DNA from: an uncultured Bacilli bacterium | Lineage (GTDB): Bacteria; Bacillota_I; Bacilli_A; RF39; UBA660 | Length of the DNA: 8,180 bases | Reading direction: 5' to 3' | NCBI GenBank assembly: GCA_934087065.1 | Contig: CAKOIS010000024.1 | Location: 1-8,180, forward strand | Part shown: piece after piece, positions 1-5,423 of the stretch | Position numbering within the stretch: position 1 is the first letter of the stretch | How the letters are laid out: each line of letters starts with the position of its first letter | The notes under the pieces: generated by a model | Database searches by the model: none | Seen by the model: only the letters and a program-made list of their open reading frames with translations | Told to the model about the DNA's origin: nothing | Position numbers and translations under genes: made by a program

Positions 1-720
1 GAATTTGGTAAAGGTTATAAGACGGAAGAATTAAGAAAAATGCGTGCATTTTATGAGTTAATTCAAAAATGCGGTCCAGTGGACCGCGTTTTGTCGTGGA
101 GCCATTATGTAAAGTTGCTTCCTTTAAAGAATGTAGAAGAAATCAAATATTATATTAGTATTATTAAACGAGATAATTTAAGCAAAAGAGCATTAGCTGA
201 AAGAATTAAAACTAATGAGTATGGTAGGCTTTCAGATGGAGCAAAAGCGGGTCTTCTAAATAAAGAAGAACTTTCATTAGTTCAAAGCATACCCAGTCCA
301 ATAGTGTTGATGCCCAATAAAAGTTATGAAGTTTATACTGAAAAAGTACTGCAAGAAATTATATATGAAAATTTGGATAGTTTTATGAAACAATTGGGTG
401 GTGGATATACTTATGTTGGTAAAGAATATAAACTTAACATTGGAGACAAAAAGAATTATATAGATTATCTTTTATACAATTATAAAATGAATTGTTTTTG
501 TGTTATAGAAATTAAAGCTAGAGAATATAGAAAAAATGATTATGGCCAAATAAAAACGTATATGAACTATATTGACGAACACTTGAAAACTATCACACAA
601 AATAATACTATTGGAATAATTATAACAAAGTCAGTAAATAAGTTTGAAGCTTATTATGTAAAAGATAATCAAGTAACTATAGTAGAATTCAAAATAAATA
701 AAGTTGTAGAAGTTAGTTAG
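1..720 (+). CDS. DUF1016/YhcG-type PD-(D/E)XK nuclease, copy 1 (5' end outside window)
   Basis: The frame is open from base 1 and reads EFGKGYKTEELRKMRAFY, which matches the middle of the DUF1016 N-terminal domain in copy 2. The gene therefore starts upstream, and the ATG at 40 is internal. Numbering from that Met, the conserved SWSHY is at residues 19-23. The C-terminal nuclease domain covers about 95-226 and has the expected PD-(D/E)XK residues: D142 in NYIDYLLYN, E157-I-K159 in VIEIKAREY, and Q170 in YGQIKTYMNYI. The family is predicted to cut or bind nucleic acid in the cytoplasm; its targets are poorly known, and links to defence or mobile DNA are inferred from family context. The stop overlaps the ribosome site of copy 2, so the genes are probably co-transcribed. 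A 27-nt hairpin lies inside the ORF just before SWSHY. The family call is firm; the biological role is not. Confidence 0.9.
   Translation, partial: EFGKGYKTEELRKMRAFYELIQKCGPVDRVLSWSHYVKLLPLKNVEEIKYYISIIKRDNLSKRALAERIKTNEYGRLSDGAKAGLLNKEELSLVQSIPSPIVLMPNKSYEVYTEKVLQEIIYENLDSFMKQLGGGYTYVGKEYKLNIGDKKNYIDYLLYNYKMNCFCVIEIKAREYRKNDYGQIKTYMNYIDEHLKTITQNNTIGIIITKSVNKFEAYYVKDNQVTIVEFKINKVVEVS
66..92. repeat. In-ORF 27-nt hairpin H1
   Basis: The core arms are GCGGTCCA (71-78) and TGGACCGC (80-87), a perfect 8-bp inverted repeat around one central G (79). The pairing extends outward through one T/G position (70/88) to AAAA (66-69) and TTTT (89-92), giving 13+1+13 nt. It is notably GC-rich for this genome. 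It encodes the stretch between LIQK and SWSHY in copy 1. Confidence 0.9.
144..527. repeat. Long direct repeat, copy A (identical to 1063-1446)
   Basis: By direct comparison these 384 bases match 1063-1446 with no difference I could find. The tract covers the end of the N-terminal domain, the linker and most of the nuclease core. To the left the two genes differ strongly, including the hairpin arms. To the right (528-720 against 1447-1639) I count 16 differences in 193 bases. The sharp change in similarity points to recent gene conversion or unequal crossing over. Confidence 0.92.
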
Positions 721-730
721 GAGTTTATTT

Positions 731-1639
731 ATGGAAGACAATTATTTAGAAAATATAAAGAATGAAATAATAACTGGAAATGCTAAAGTGGTAGCTAAGA
801 ATTATCAGATAAACAATGTAAAACTTACAATGAATTATAATATTGGAAAGGAACTAGCAGAAGCTGGTAAACACTACGGCGAAGGCATAGTTAAGAAATA
901 TGCTAAAGAGTTAACTAAGGAATTTGGTACAAATTATGGGATTACAAACCTTAAATATATGAGATTATTCTATAACTTTGTTAAAAAAAGTCACCCATTG
1001 GATGACCAATTGACTTGGTCTCATTATAAATTACTTTTACCATTAAAGAATGTAGAAGAAACCAAATATTATATTAGTATTATTAAACGAGATAATTTAA
1101 GCAAAAGAGCATTAGCTGAAAGAATTAAAACTAATGAGTATGGTAGGCTTTCAGATGGAGCAAAAGCGGGTCTTCTAAATAAAGAAGAACTTTCATTAGT
1201 TCAAAGCATACCCAGTCCAATAGTGTTGATGCCCAATAAAAGTTATGAAGTTTATACTGAAAAAGTACTGCAAGAAATTATATATGAAAATTTGGATAGT
1301 TTTATGAAACAATTGGGTGGTGGATATACTTATGTTGGTAAAGAATATAAACTTAACATTGGAGACAAAAAGAATTATATAGATTATCTTTTATACAATT
1401 ATAAAATGAATTGTTTTTGTGTTATAGAAATTAAAGCTAGAGAATACAAGAAAAGCGATTATGGCCAAATAAAAACATATATGAACTATATTGACGAACA
1501 TTTGAAAACTATCACACAAAATAATACTATCGGAATAATTATAACAAAGTCAGTAAATAAGTTTGAATCCCATTATGTAAAAGATAATCAGGTAACAATA
1601 GTGGAATTTAAAATAAATAAAGTTGTAGAAGTAAGTTAG
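731..1639 (+). CDS. DUF1016/YhcG-type PD-(D/E)XK nuclease, copy 2 (complete)
   Basis: This is the only intact member of the array, 302 aa, somewhat shorter than the roughly 330-380 aa usual for the family. AGGAG at 719-723 lies 7 nt before the ATG and includes the last bases of the preceding stop, so translation is probably coupled. Residues 1-about 120 are the DUF1016 N-terminal domain, with NIGKELAEAGKHYGEGIVKKYAKEL at about 37-61 and TWSHY at 95-99. A linker follows. The nuclease domain (about 170-302) has D218, E233-x-K235 and Q246, so catalysis is plausibly intact. No membrane segment or signal peptide is visible. The 27-nt hairpin H2 lies across codons 85-94, in exactly the register of H1. 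Known for the family: a restriction-endonuclease-like fold. Inferred: a role in defence, DNA repair or mobile-element biology. The substrate is unknown. Confidence 0.93.
   Translation: MEDNYLENIKNEIITGNAKVVAKNYQINNVKLTMNYNIGKELAEAGKHYGEGIVKKYAKELTKEFGTNYGITNLKYMRLFYNFVKKSHPLDDQLTWSHYKLLLPLKNVEETKYYISIIKRDNLSKRALAERIKTNEYGRLSDGAKAGLLNKEELSLVQSIPSPIVLMPNKSYEVYTEKVLQEIIYENLDSFMKQLGGGYTYVGKEYKLNIGDKKNYIDYLLYNYKMNCFCVIEIKAREYKKSDYGQIKTYMNYIDEHLKTITQNNTIGIIITKSVNKFESHYVKDNQVTIVEFKINKVVEVS
985..1011. repeat. In-ORF 27-nt hairpin H2
   Basis: The core arms are GTCACCCA (990-997) and TGGATGAC (999-1006) around T998, with 7 of 8 bases paired. It starts with AAAA like the others, but the right end is CCAATT, so the outer arm pairs poorly. 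The centre is offset 919 bases from that of H1, the same offset as between the flanking codons of the two genes. It is the least perfect of the three in-gene hairpins. Confidence 0.78.
1063..1446. repeat. Long direct repeat, copy B (identical to 144-527)
   Basis: This is the partner of the 144-527 tract in the second nuclease gene. Identity begins one base after a T/C difference (143/1062, Ile against Thr) and ends at a T/C difference (528/1447). The two copies sit in direct orientation 919 bp apart, so recombination between them could delete or duplicate one nuclease gene. Confidence 0.92.
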
Positions 1640-1649
1640 GAGTGTATTT

Positions 1650-2163
1650 ATGGAAGAAAATTATTTGGAAAATATAAGGAGTTATATTATAAGCGAACAA
1701 GCAAGGACTATAGTAAGAGATTACAGTGCTAATAAAAGCAAACTTGAAACAAATTACAATATTGGAAAGGAACTAGTAGAAGCTGGAAAACATTACGGAG
1801 AAGGAATAATAAAAAAAGTATTCAATTGATTTAACAAAAGAGTTTGGGAAAGGATATACATATAGTGACCTTATTAGAATGATTAAATTTTTTAGTTTAA
1901 CTCAAAAATTGGGGGCAGTGCCCCCAATTTTGACATGGAGTCATATTTCTAAACTCTTACCTCTTACTGATATAAATGAAATTAAATATTATATTGATGT
2001 TACAATAAGAGACAATTTATCTTATAGAAAACTTGCAGAAAGAATAAAGAGTAATGAGTATGGTAGGTTAAGAACTGAAACTAAACTAAAAATAAAAGAA
2101 GAAAAGGAAATAAATCAATCAGAAATGGTACCCAGTACAAAAGTAATACCGTCTAAAAGTTAA
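1650..2163 (+). pseudogene. DUF1016 nuclease, copy 3: frameshifted and missing its nuclease domain
   Basis: An ATG at 1650 with AGGAG at 1638-1642 starts MEENYLENIRSYIISEQ, clearly homologous to copy 2. The frame is lost after NIGKELVEAGKHYGEG-IIKK at an A7 run (1811-1817) and stops at TGA 1827-1829 after 59 codons. With one A fewer the reading becomes IIKKYSIDLTKEFGKGY and continues homologously through TWSHI (TWS codons 1933-1941) and LAERIKSNEYGRL. The second-frame part can be read from an ATG at 1879 as a 94-aa ORF, but that is an internal Met. The ORF ends at TAA 2161-2163, where the other copies read SYEVYTEK, and the sequence then runs into scraps of further copies. The whole PD-(D/E)XK domain is gone. 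An N-domain-only product could form only if the A-run slipped. I regard it as a broken gene. Confidence 0.85.
1905..1931. repeat. In-ORF 27-nt hairpin H3
   Basis: This is a perfect inverted repeat: left arm AAAATTGGGGGCA (1905-1917), centre G1918, right arm TGCCCCCAATTTT (1919-1931). All 13 bases pair. The position relative to the TGG of TWSH (1936-1938) is identical to that of H1 and H2. TTGACA follows immediately across the end of the right arm. The gene around it is broken, yet the hairpin has no mismatch. Confidence 0.92.
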
Positions 2164-2201
2164 GAATTATACAAGTTGCAACAGATTTATAAATTAGTTC
2201 A

Positions 2202-2228
2202 AAAAGTCGGTGCATTGCACCGACTTTT
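2202..2228. repeat. 27-nt hairpin H4 in gene remnant
   Basis: This is a perfect inverted repeat: left arm AAAAGTCGGTGCA (2202-2214), centre T2215, right arm TGCACCGACTTTT (2216-2228), all 13 bases paired. The flanks TTAGTTCA and GACA resemble those of H3. The arms share almost nothing with H3 beyond A4, the GCA-N-TGC apex and T4. Confidence 0.92.
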
Positions 2229-2299
2229 GACAAAGTGACGAGAAAAGAGTTTATTCAAAAAGATAACAAAGAATGTGAGGGTTTAATGATTTAAGTCAA

Positions 2300-2326
2300 A
2301 AAATTCCAACCACTGGTTGGAAATTT
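2300..2326. repeat. 27-nt hairpin H5 in gene remnant
   Basis: Left arm AAAATTCCAACCA (2300-2312), centre C2313, right arm TGGTTGGAAATTT (2314-2326). Twelve of 13 positions pair, and the inner nine (TTCCAACCA) pair perfectly. The centre is shifted one base from the register set by the downstream TGG (2330-2332). Confidence 0.8.
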
Positions 2327-2351
2327 AAATGGCTCATATAAGATGTTTTCA

Positions 2352-2378
2352 AAAAAGTGTGAAACTGTCACACCTTTT
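2352..2378. repeat. 27-nt hairpin H6 in gene remnant
   Basis: Left arm AAAAAGTGTGAAA (2352-2364), centre C2365, right arm TGTCACACCTTTT (2366-2378). Eleven of 13 positions pair, and GTGTGA/TCACAC is uninterrupted. It is followed by TGACA, like H3 and H4. It is the most degraded of the set, and its apex is AAA-C-TGT instead of SCA-N-TGS. Confidence 0.72.
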
Positions 2379-2471
2379 TGACAGAAATCAAAGATTTAGT
2401 TGCCTTTAGTTTTGTTAAAGGTTTTCCAATGAATTTACTTAATTTTGTAACTTATAAAACACCTAAAATAA

Positions 2472-2500
2472 TTGACAATAACCACATTTAGTGATATATT
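2472..2500 (+). promoter_or_regulatory. Sigma-A-type promoter of miaB
   Basis: The -35 is a perfect TTGACA (2472-2477), followed by a 17-nt spacer and the -10 TATATT (2495-2500). An extended -10 TG lies at 2492-2493. Transcription should start near 2507, about 20 nt before the ATG, leaving no room for a riboswitch. Confidence 0.85.
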
Positions 2501-2527
2501 TGTAACTACTTGAAAGGAAGTGTTTTT

Positions 2528-3940
2528 ATGCAAGTACCCAATATGTTAGAAGCAAAAAAAAGAAACAATAGTAAACCAATAAATTATGAATATAAAGATG
2601 TAAGTTTAGACGAAAGTTTAATAGGAAAAAAATACTATGTAAGAACTTATGGATGTCAAATGAATGTACACGATGGAGAAAGAGTAAAAGGAGTATTATC
2701 ACAAAATGGAATGGTTGAAACAGACAATATTGAAGAAGCAAGCATAGTTATTTTAAACACCTGTGCAATTAGAGAAAACGCTCATGACAAAGTATTTGGT
2801 TTTCTAGGTCTAGTAAAAAAATTAAAAGAAAATCATGATATACTACTTGGAATATGTGGATGTATGGCTCAAGAAGAAAGTGTAGTAAATGAAATTATGT
2901 CTAAATATAAATATGTAGACTTTGTATTTGGAACACATAACCTAGACAATATGGTTAATGTAATAAATAACTCTATAAAAACTGGTAAACAAAACGTAGA
3001 AGTATATAGTATAGAAGGTAATATCTGTGAGGGAATACCTGAAAAAAGAGAAAGCAAGTATTCTGCATGGGTAGACATCCAACTGGGTTGTGACAAATTC
3101 TGTACATACTGTATAGTCCCTTACACTAGAGGTACTCAAAGAAGTAGAAAAAAAGAAAGCATAATTAAAGAAATAGAAAAACTTAAGAGTGAAGGCTACA
3201 AAGAAGTAACGCTTCTTGGACAAAACGTAAACGCTTATGGAAAAGACTTGTATGAAGACTATACTTTAGCAAATTTACTTATAGATGTAGCTAAAACTAA
3301 TATTGAGAGAATTAGGTTTGTTACGTCTCACCCTTGGGACTTCACTGACGAAATGATAGACGTAATAAGTAAATATGATAACGTTATGCCATACGTGCAC
3401 TTACCAATTCAAAGTGGTAGTGATAGAATTCTAAAACTTATGGGAAGAAAATATACAAAAGAAGAATATCTTACTTTATATAATAAAATAAGAACTAAAG
3501 TAAAAGGTGTAAGTATAACAACTGATATAATAGTTGGATTTCCAGGTGAAACTGAAAGTGATTTTAACGAGACACTTGACGTAGTAAACACTTGCAAATT
3601 TGATGGAGCTTTCACGTTTATATTTAGTCCAAGAGTAGGTACACCTGCTATTAAACTACCTGATGATACTCCAAAAGAGGAAAAAGAAAGTAGACTATAC
3701 AAATTAAATGAACTAGTAAATAAATATAGCCTAGAGAATAACTTAAAAATGGTAGATAAAGTTGTTAAATGCCTAGTTGTTTCTCCAAGCGAAAAAGATC
3801 CTAAAAAATACATGGGATATACTGAAAATATGAAGTTAGTAAATATTGAAAGTGATAAAGATTTAATTGGACAAATAGTAGATGTTAAAATTACTGAAGC
3901 TCATAGTTTTAGTTTAAATGGAAAATATATAGAAAGTTAG
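2528..3940 (+). CDS. miaB: tRNA-2-methylthio-N6-dimethylallyladenosine synthase MiaB
   Basis: MiaB is a radical-SAM enzyme that converts i6A37 to ms2i6A37 in tRNAs reading UNN codons, using two [4Fe-4S] clusters. From ATG 2528 (470 aa; AGGAAG at 2515-2520) the N-terminal UPF0004 domain carries its cluster cysteines at C43 (YGCQMNVHD), C79 (LNTCAIREN) and C112 (GCMAQE). The radical-SAM motif CDKFCTYC gives C188, C192 and C195 and is followed by IVPYTRGTQRSR. ITTDIIVGFPGE is the usual core motif further on. A TRAM-like domain fills about the last 65 residues. Length and motif order are normal, and the QMNVHD and IVPYTRG versions point to MiaB over MtaB or RimO. A TTG start at 2510 is possible but would lie upstream of the Shine-Dalgarno. 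It has its own promoter and is apparently monocistronic, next to unrelated genes. Confidence 0.96.
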   Translation: MQVPNMLEAKKRNNSKPINYEYKDVSLDESLIGKKYYVRTYGCQMNVHDGERVKGVLSQNGMVETDNIEEASIVILNTCAIRENAHDKVFGFLGLVKKLKENHDILLGICGCMAQEESVVNEIMSKYKYVDFVFGTHNLDNMVNVINNSIKTGKQNVEVYSIEGNICEGIPEKRESKYSAWVDIQLGCDKFCTYCIVPYTRGTQRSRKKESIIKEIEKLKSEGYKEVTLLGQNVNAYGKDLYEDYTLANLLIDVAKTNIERIRFVTSHPWDFTDEMIDVISKYDNVMPYVHLPIQSGSDRILKLMGRKYTKEEYLTLYNKIRTKVKGVSITTDIIVGFPGETESDFNETLDVVNTCKFDGAFTFIFSPRVGTPAIKLPDDTPKEEKESRLYKLNELVNKYSLENNLKMVDKVVKCLVVSPSEKDPKKYMGYTENMKLVNIESDKDLIGQIVDVKITEAHSFSLNGKYIES

Positions 3941-3958
3941 TGTTAAACCTAACTTTTT
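3933..3958 (+). terminator. Weak intrinsic terminator overlapping the miaB stop
   Basis: The arms AAAGTTAG (3933-3940) and CTAACTTT (3949-3956) pair over 8 bp around an 8-nt loop, and the T run continues to 3958. The stem is AT-rich and includes the TAG stop of miaB, so it is probably an inefficient terminator. Confidence 0.6.
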
Positions 3959-3959
3959 A

Positions 3960-3988
3960 TTGTAAAAGAAACTAATTTGTGGTATATT
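3960..3988 (+). promoter_or_regulatory. Promoter of the amino-acid ABC transporter operon
   Basis: TTGTAA (3960-3965) lies 17 nt before TATATT (3983-3988), with an extended -10 TG at 3980-3981. It has the same architecture as the miaB promoter with a weaker -35. The predicted start near 3995 gives an untranslated leader of about 18 nt, so no T-box or riboswitch fits here. Confidence 0.7.
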
Positions 3989-4012
3989 TATTATAAAGAA
4001 AGTAGGTATAAT

Positions 4013-4729
4013 ATGAAAAAAATATTTGTGTTAATTGTTATAACTTTTATTTTATGTGGATGCACTAAAAAAGATAACGAATTAGTAATGGTTACAGAAG
4101 CTGGTTTTGCCCCTTACGAATACTATGAAAACGGAGAAATCGTAGGAGTAGATGTTGACATCGCTAAATATATTGCAAAAAAACTAAACAAAAAATTAGT
4201 AATTAAAGATGTTGCTTTTGACTCACTTATAAATGAAGTAAAAACTAAAAAAGCAGACTTTGCAGCAGCAGGAATAAGTTATACTCCAGAAAGAAACGAA
4301 GAAGTAGACTTTAGCATAAATTACGTTACATCTAAACAGGTTGTATTAGTGAAAACTGATAGTGATATAGAAAGTATAAACAATATATCAAAAGAAAAAA
4401 TAGCAGTACAACTAGGTACAATTGCTGACTCATACGTAACAAAAAACTTTAAAGATGCTGATATAGTAAGACAAAAGAAATACTTAAGTGCTGTAGAAGA
4501 CTTAAAAAGAGGGAAAGTTACTGTTTTAGTGATGGATGAGTTACCTGCTAAAGAAATTATAAAAGAAAACACAGAACTTAAAATATTACCTGGTTACTTA
4601 GTAACAGACTCTTATGGAATGATAGTTAGAAAAGGAAATACTGAGCTACTTAGTAGTATAAACAAGTATTTAGAAGAGTTAAAGAATAGTGGAAAAATAG
4701 AAGAATATATAATTAATCATACAAAATAA
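4013..4729 (+). CDS. Polar amino-acid ABC transporter, substrate-binding lipoprotein (SBP_bac_3)
   Basis: This is the extracytoplasmic receptor of the importer, 238 aa from ATG 4013. A hydrophobic lipoprotein signal (KKIFVLIVITFI) ends in the lipobox L14-C15-G16-C17, so C17 should be lipidated and anchor the protein to the outer face of the membrane. The mature part has family-3 solute-binding signatures: GFAPYEYYENGEIVGVDVDI early, then AAAGISYTPERNEEVDFSINY, then VQLGTIADSYV and LPGYLVTDSYGMIVRKGN. This family binds glutamine, histidine, arginine, cystine or related amino acids; the ligand cannot be told from motifs alone. A TTG start at 3977 would overlap the promoter -10, so the ATG at 4013 is preferred, although its ribosome site (AGTAGG, 4001-4006) is weak. 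It is the first gene of a three-gene operon, 13 nt before the permease start. Confidence 0.93.
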   Translation: MKKIFVLIVITFILCGCTKKDNELVMVTEAGFAPYEYYENGEIVGVDVDIAKYIAKKLNKKLVIKDVAFDSLINEVKTKKADFAAAGISYTPERNEEVDFSINYVTSKQVVLVKTDSDIESINNISKEKIAVQLGTIADSYVTKNFKDADIVRQKKYLSAVEDLKRGKVTVLVMDELPAKEIIKENTELKILPGYLVTDSYGMIVRKGNTELLSSINKYLEELKNSGKIEEYIINHTK

Positions 4730-4742
4730 AAAGGAGTAAAGA

Positions 4743-5423
4743 GTGAAAGATAGTTTATATAAAACATTAATTGTAGATGATAGATATAAATATATTTTGA
4801 GTGGATTAACAACTACAGTTATAATCGCTTTCTTTGCTGTTATAATTGGTATAATAATTGGAATGCTAGTTTCATTAATAAGAAATAATTATGAAGTAAA
4901 CAAAAAAGGAAAAATATTAAATAGAATATGTGAATTATATGTTAATGTAATAAGAGGAACACCAGTAATACTTCAGTTAATGATAATCTACTATGTAATA
5001 TTTAAGAGTGTAAATATAAATATAACTTTAGTTGGAATAATAGCTTTTGGAATAAATTCAGGCGCTTATGTAAGTGAAATAATTCGTTCTGGAATAAATA
5101 GTATTGATATAGGTCAACTAGAAGCAGGGCTTAGTTTGGGTCTAAATTATCATAAGACAATGAAATTAATAATTTTACCACAAGCTATAAAGAATATACT
5201 TCCAGCATTAGGTAATGAATTTATAACACTTTTAAAAGAAACATCAGTGGGGGCATACATTGGAATTCTAGAATTAACAAAAGCTTCAGACATAATATCT
5301 TCTAGAACATACGATTACTTTTTCCCACTTATAATTGTAGCAATAATATATTTAATAATGACTTTAGGTCTTTCTAAATTAGTAAATCTAATGGAAAGGA
5401 GACTAAACAATGCTAAAAATTAA
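4743..5423 (+). CDS. Polar amino-acid ABC transporter permease (HisM/GlnP type)
   Basis: This is the membrane component of the importer, 226 aa, starting at GTG 4743 with AAGGAG at 4731-4736. Hydrophobic segments lie at about 19-46, 74-88, 93-110, 160-180 and 192-215. The family signature VNVIRGTPVILQL is at about 67-79. The cytoplasmic EAA loop EAGLSLGLNYHKTMKLIILPQA (127-148) contacts the ATPase. The protein is a single permease and so presumably works as a homodimer. No substrate-binding domain is fused to it, which agrees with the separate lipoprotein upstream. It overlaps the ATPase gene by 14 nt, implying coupled translation. Confidence 0.95.
   Translation: MKDSLYKTLIVDDRYKYILSGLTTTVIIAFFAVIIGIIIGMLVSLIRNNYEVNKKGKILNRICELYVNVIRGTPVILQLMIIYYVIFKSVNINITLVGIIAFGINSGAYVSEIIRSGINSIDIGQLEAGLSLGLNYHKTMKLIILPQAIKNILPALGNEFITLLKETSVGAYIGILELTKASDIISSRTYDYFFPLIIVAIIYLIMTLGLSKLVNLMERRLNNAKN

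Larger units (their letters stand above)
2164..2460 (+). pseudogene. Decayed tail of the DUF1016 array: scraps kept around three more hairpins
   Basis: There is no intact gene in this stretch. In one frame, 2182-2235 reads IYKLVQKVGALHRLLTK, which aligns with KFFSLTQKLGAVPPILTW of copy 3 up to the Trp. In another frame, 2290-2340 reads DLSQKIPTTGWKFKWLI, with Q, K and W at the same spacing. At 2342-2389 a third piece reads DVFKKV, a stop (TGA 2360-2362), then NCHTFLTEI. Each scrap carries a hairpin at the expected place, and little recognisable DUF1016 sequence lies between them. After the third, a frame stays open to TAG 2489-2491 but matches no family I recognise. The reading as gene remnants is firm for the first scrap, fair for the second and weaker for the third. 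Confidence 0.6.

Noticed and set aside
40..720. Copy 1 as a complete short gene starting at 40
   Set aside because: The open frame and DUF1016 homology continue to base 1, and the ATG aligns with an internal Met (MRLFY) of copy 2.
1827..1829. TGA as a Trp codon (Mollicutes code) rescuing copy 3
   Set aside because: Reading through gives a translation unlike the other copies, whereas a one-base shift restores clear homology. The acyltransferase ends in TGA overlapping the next start, and Trp is TGG throughout.
66..2378. Hairpins as a CRISPR-like array
   Set aside because: The arms differ between units, the spacing is irregular (919, 920, 297, 98, 52), and there are no identical direct repeats or cas genes.
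1930..2383. TTGACA after hairpins H3, H4 and H6 as -35 promoter boxes
   Set aside because: No acceptable -10 lies 16-18 nt downstream of H3 or H6, and only a 4-of-6 match after H4. The bases also encode the conserved L-T of LTWSH, which explains them.
2510..2527. TTG start for miaB
   Set aside because: It precedes the AGGAAG site, which is correctly spaced for the ATG at 2528, and lies almost on the predicted transcription start.
3977..4012. TTG start for the substrate-binding lipoprotein
   Set aside because: It would overlap the -10 box and put 12 polar residues before a normal lipoprotein signal peptide.
2526..4572. Minus-strand ORFs of 71-134 codons inside miaB and the binding-protein gene
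   Set aside because: They are opposite-strand shadows of well-supported genes, without ribosome sites or recognisable domains.
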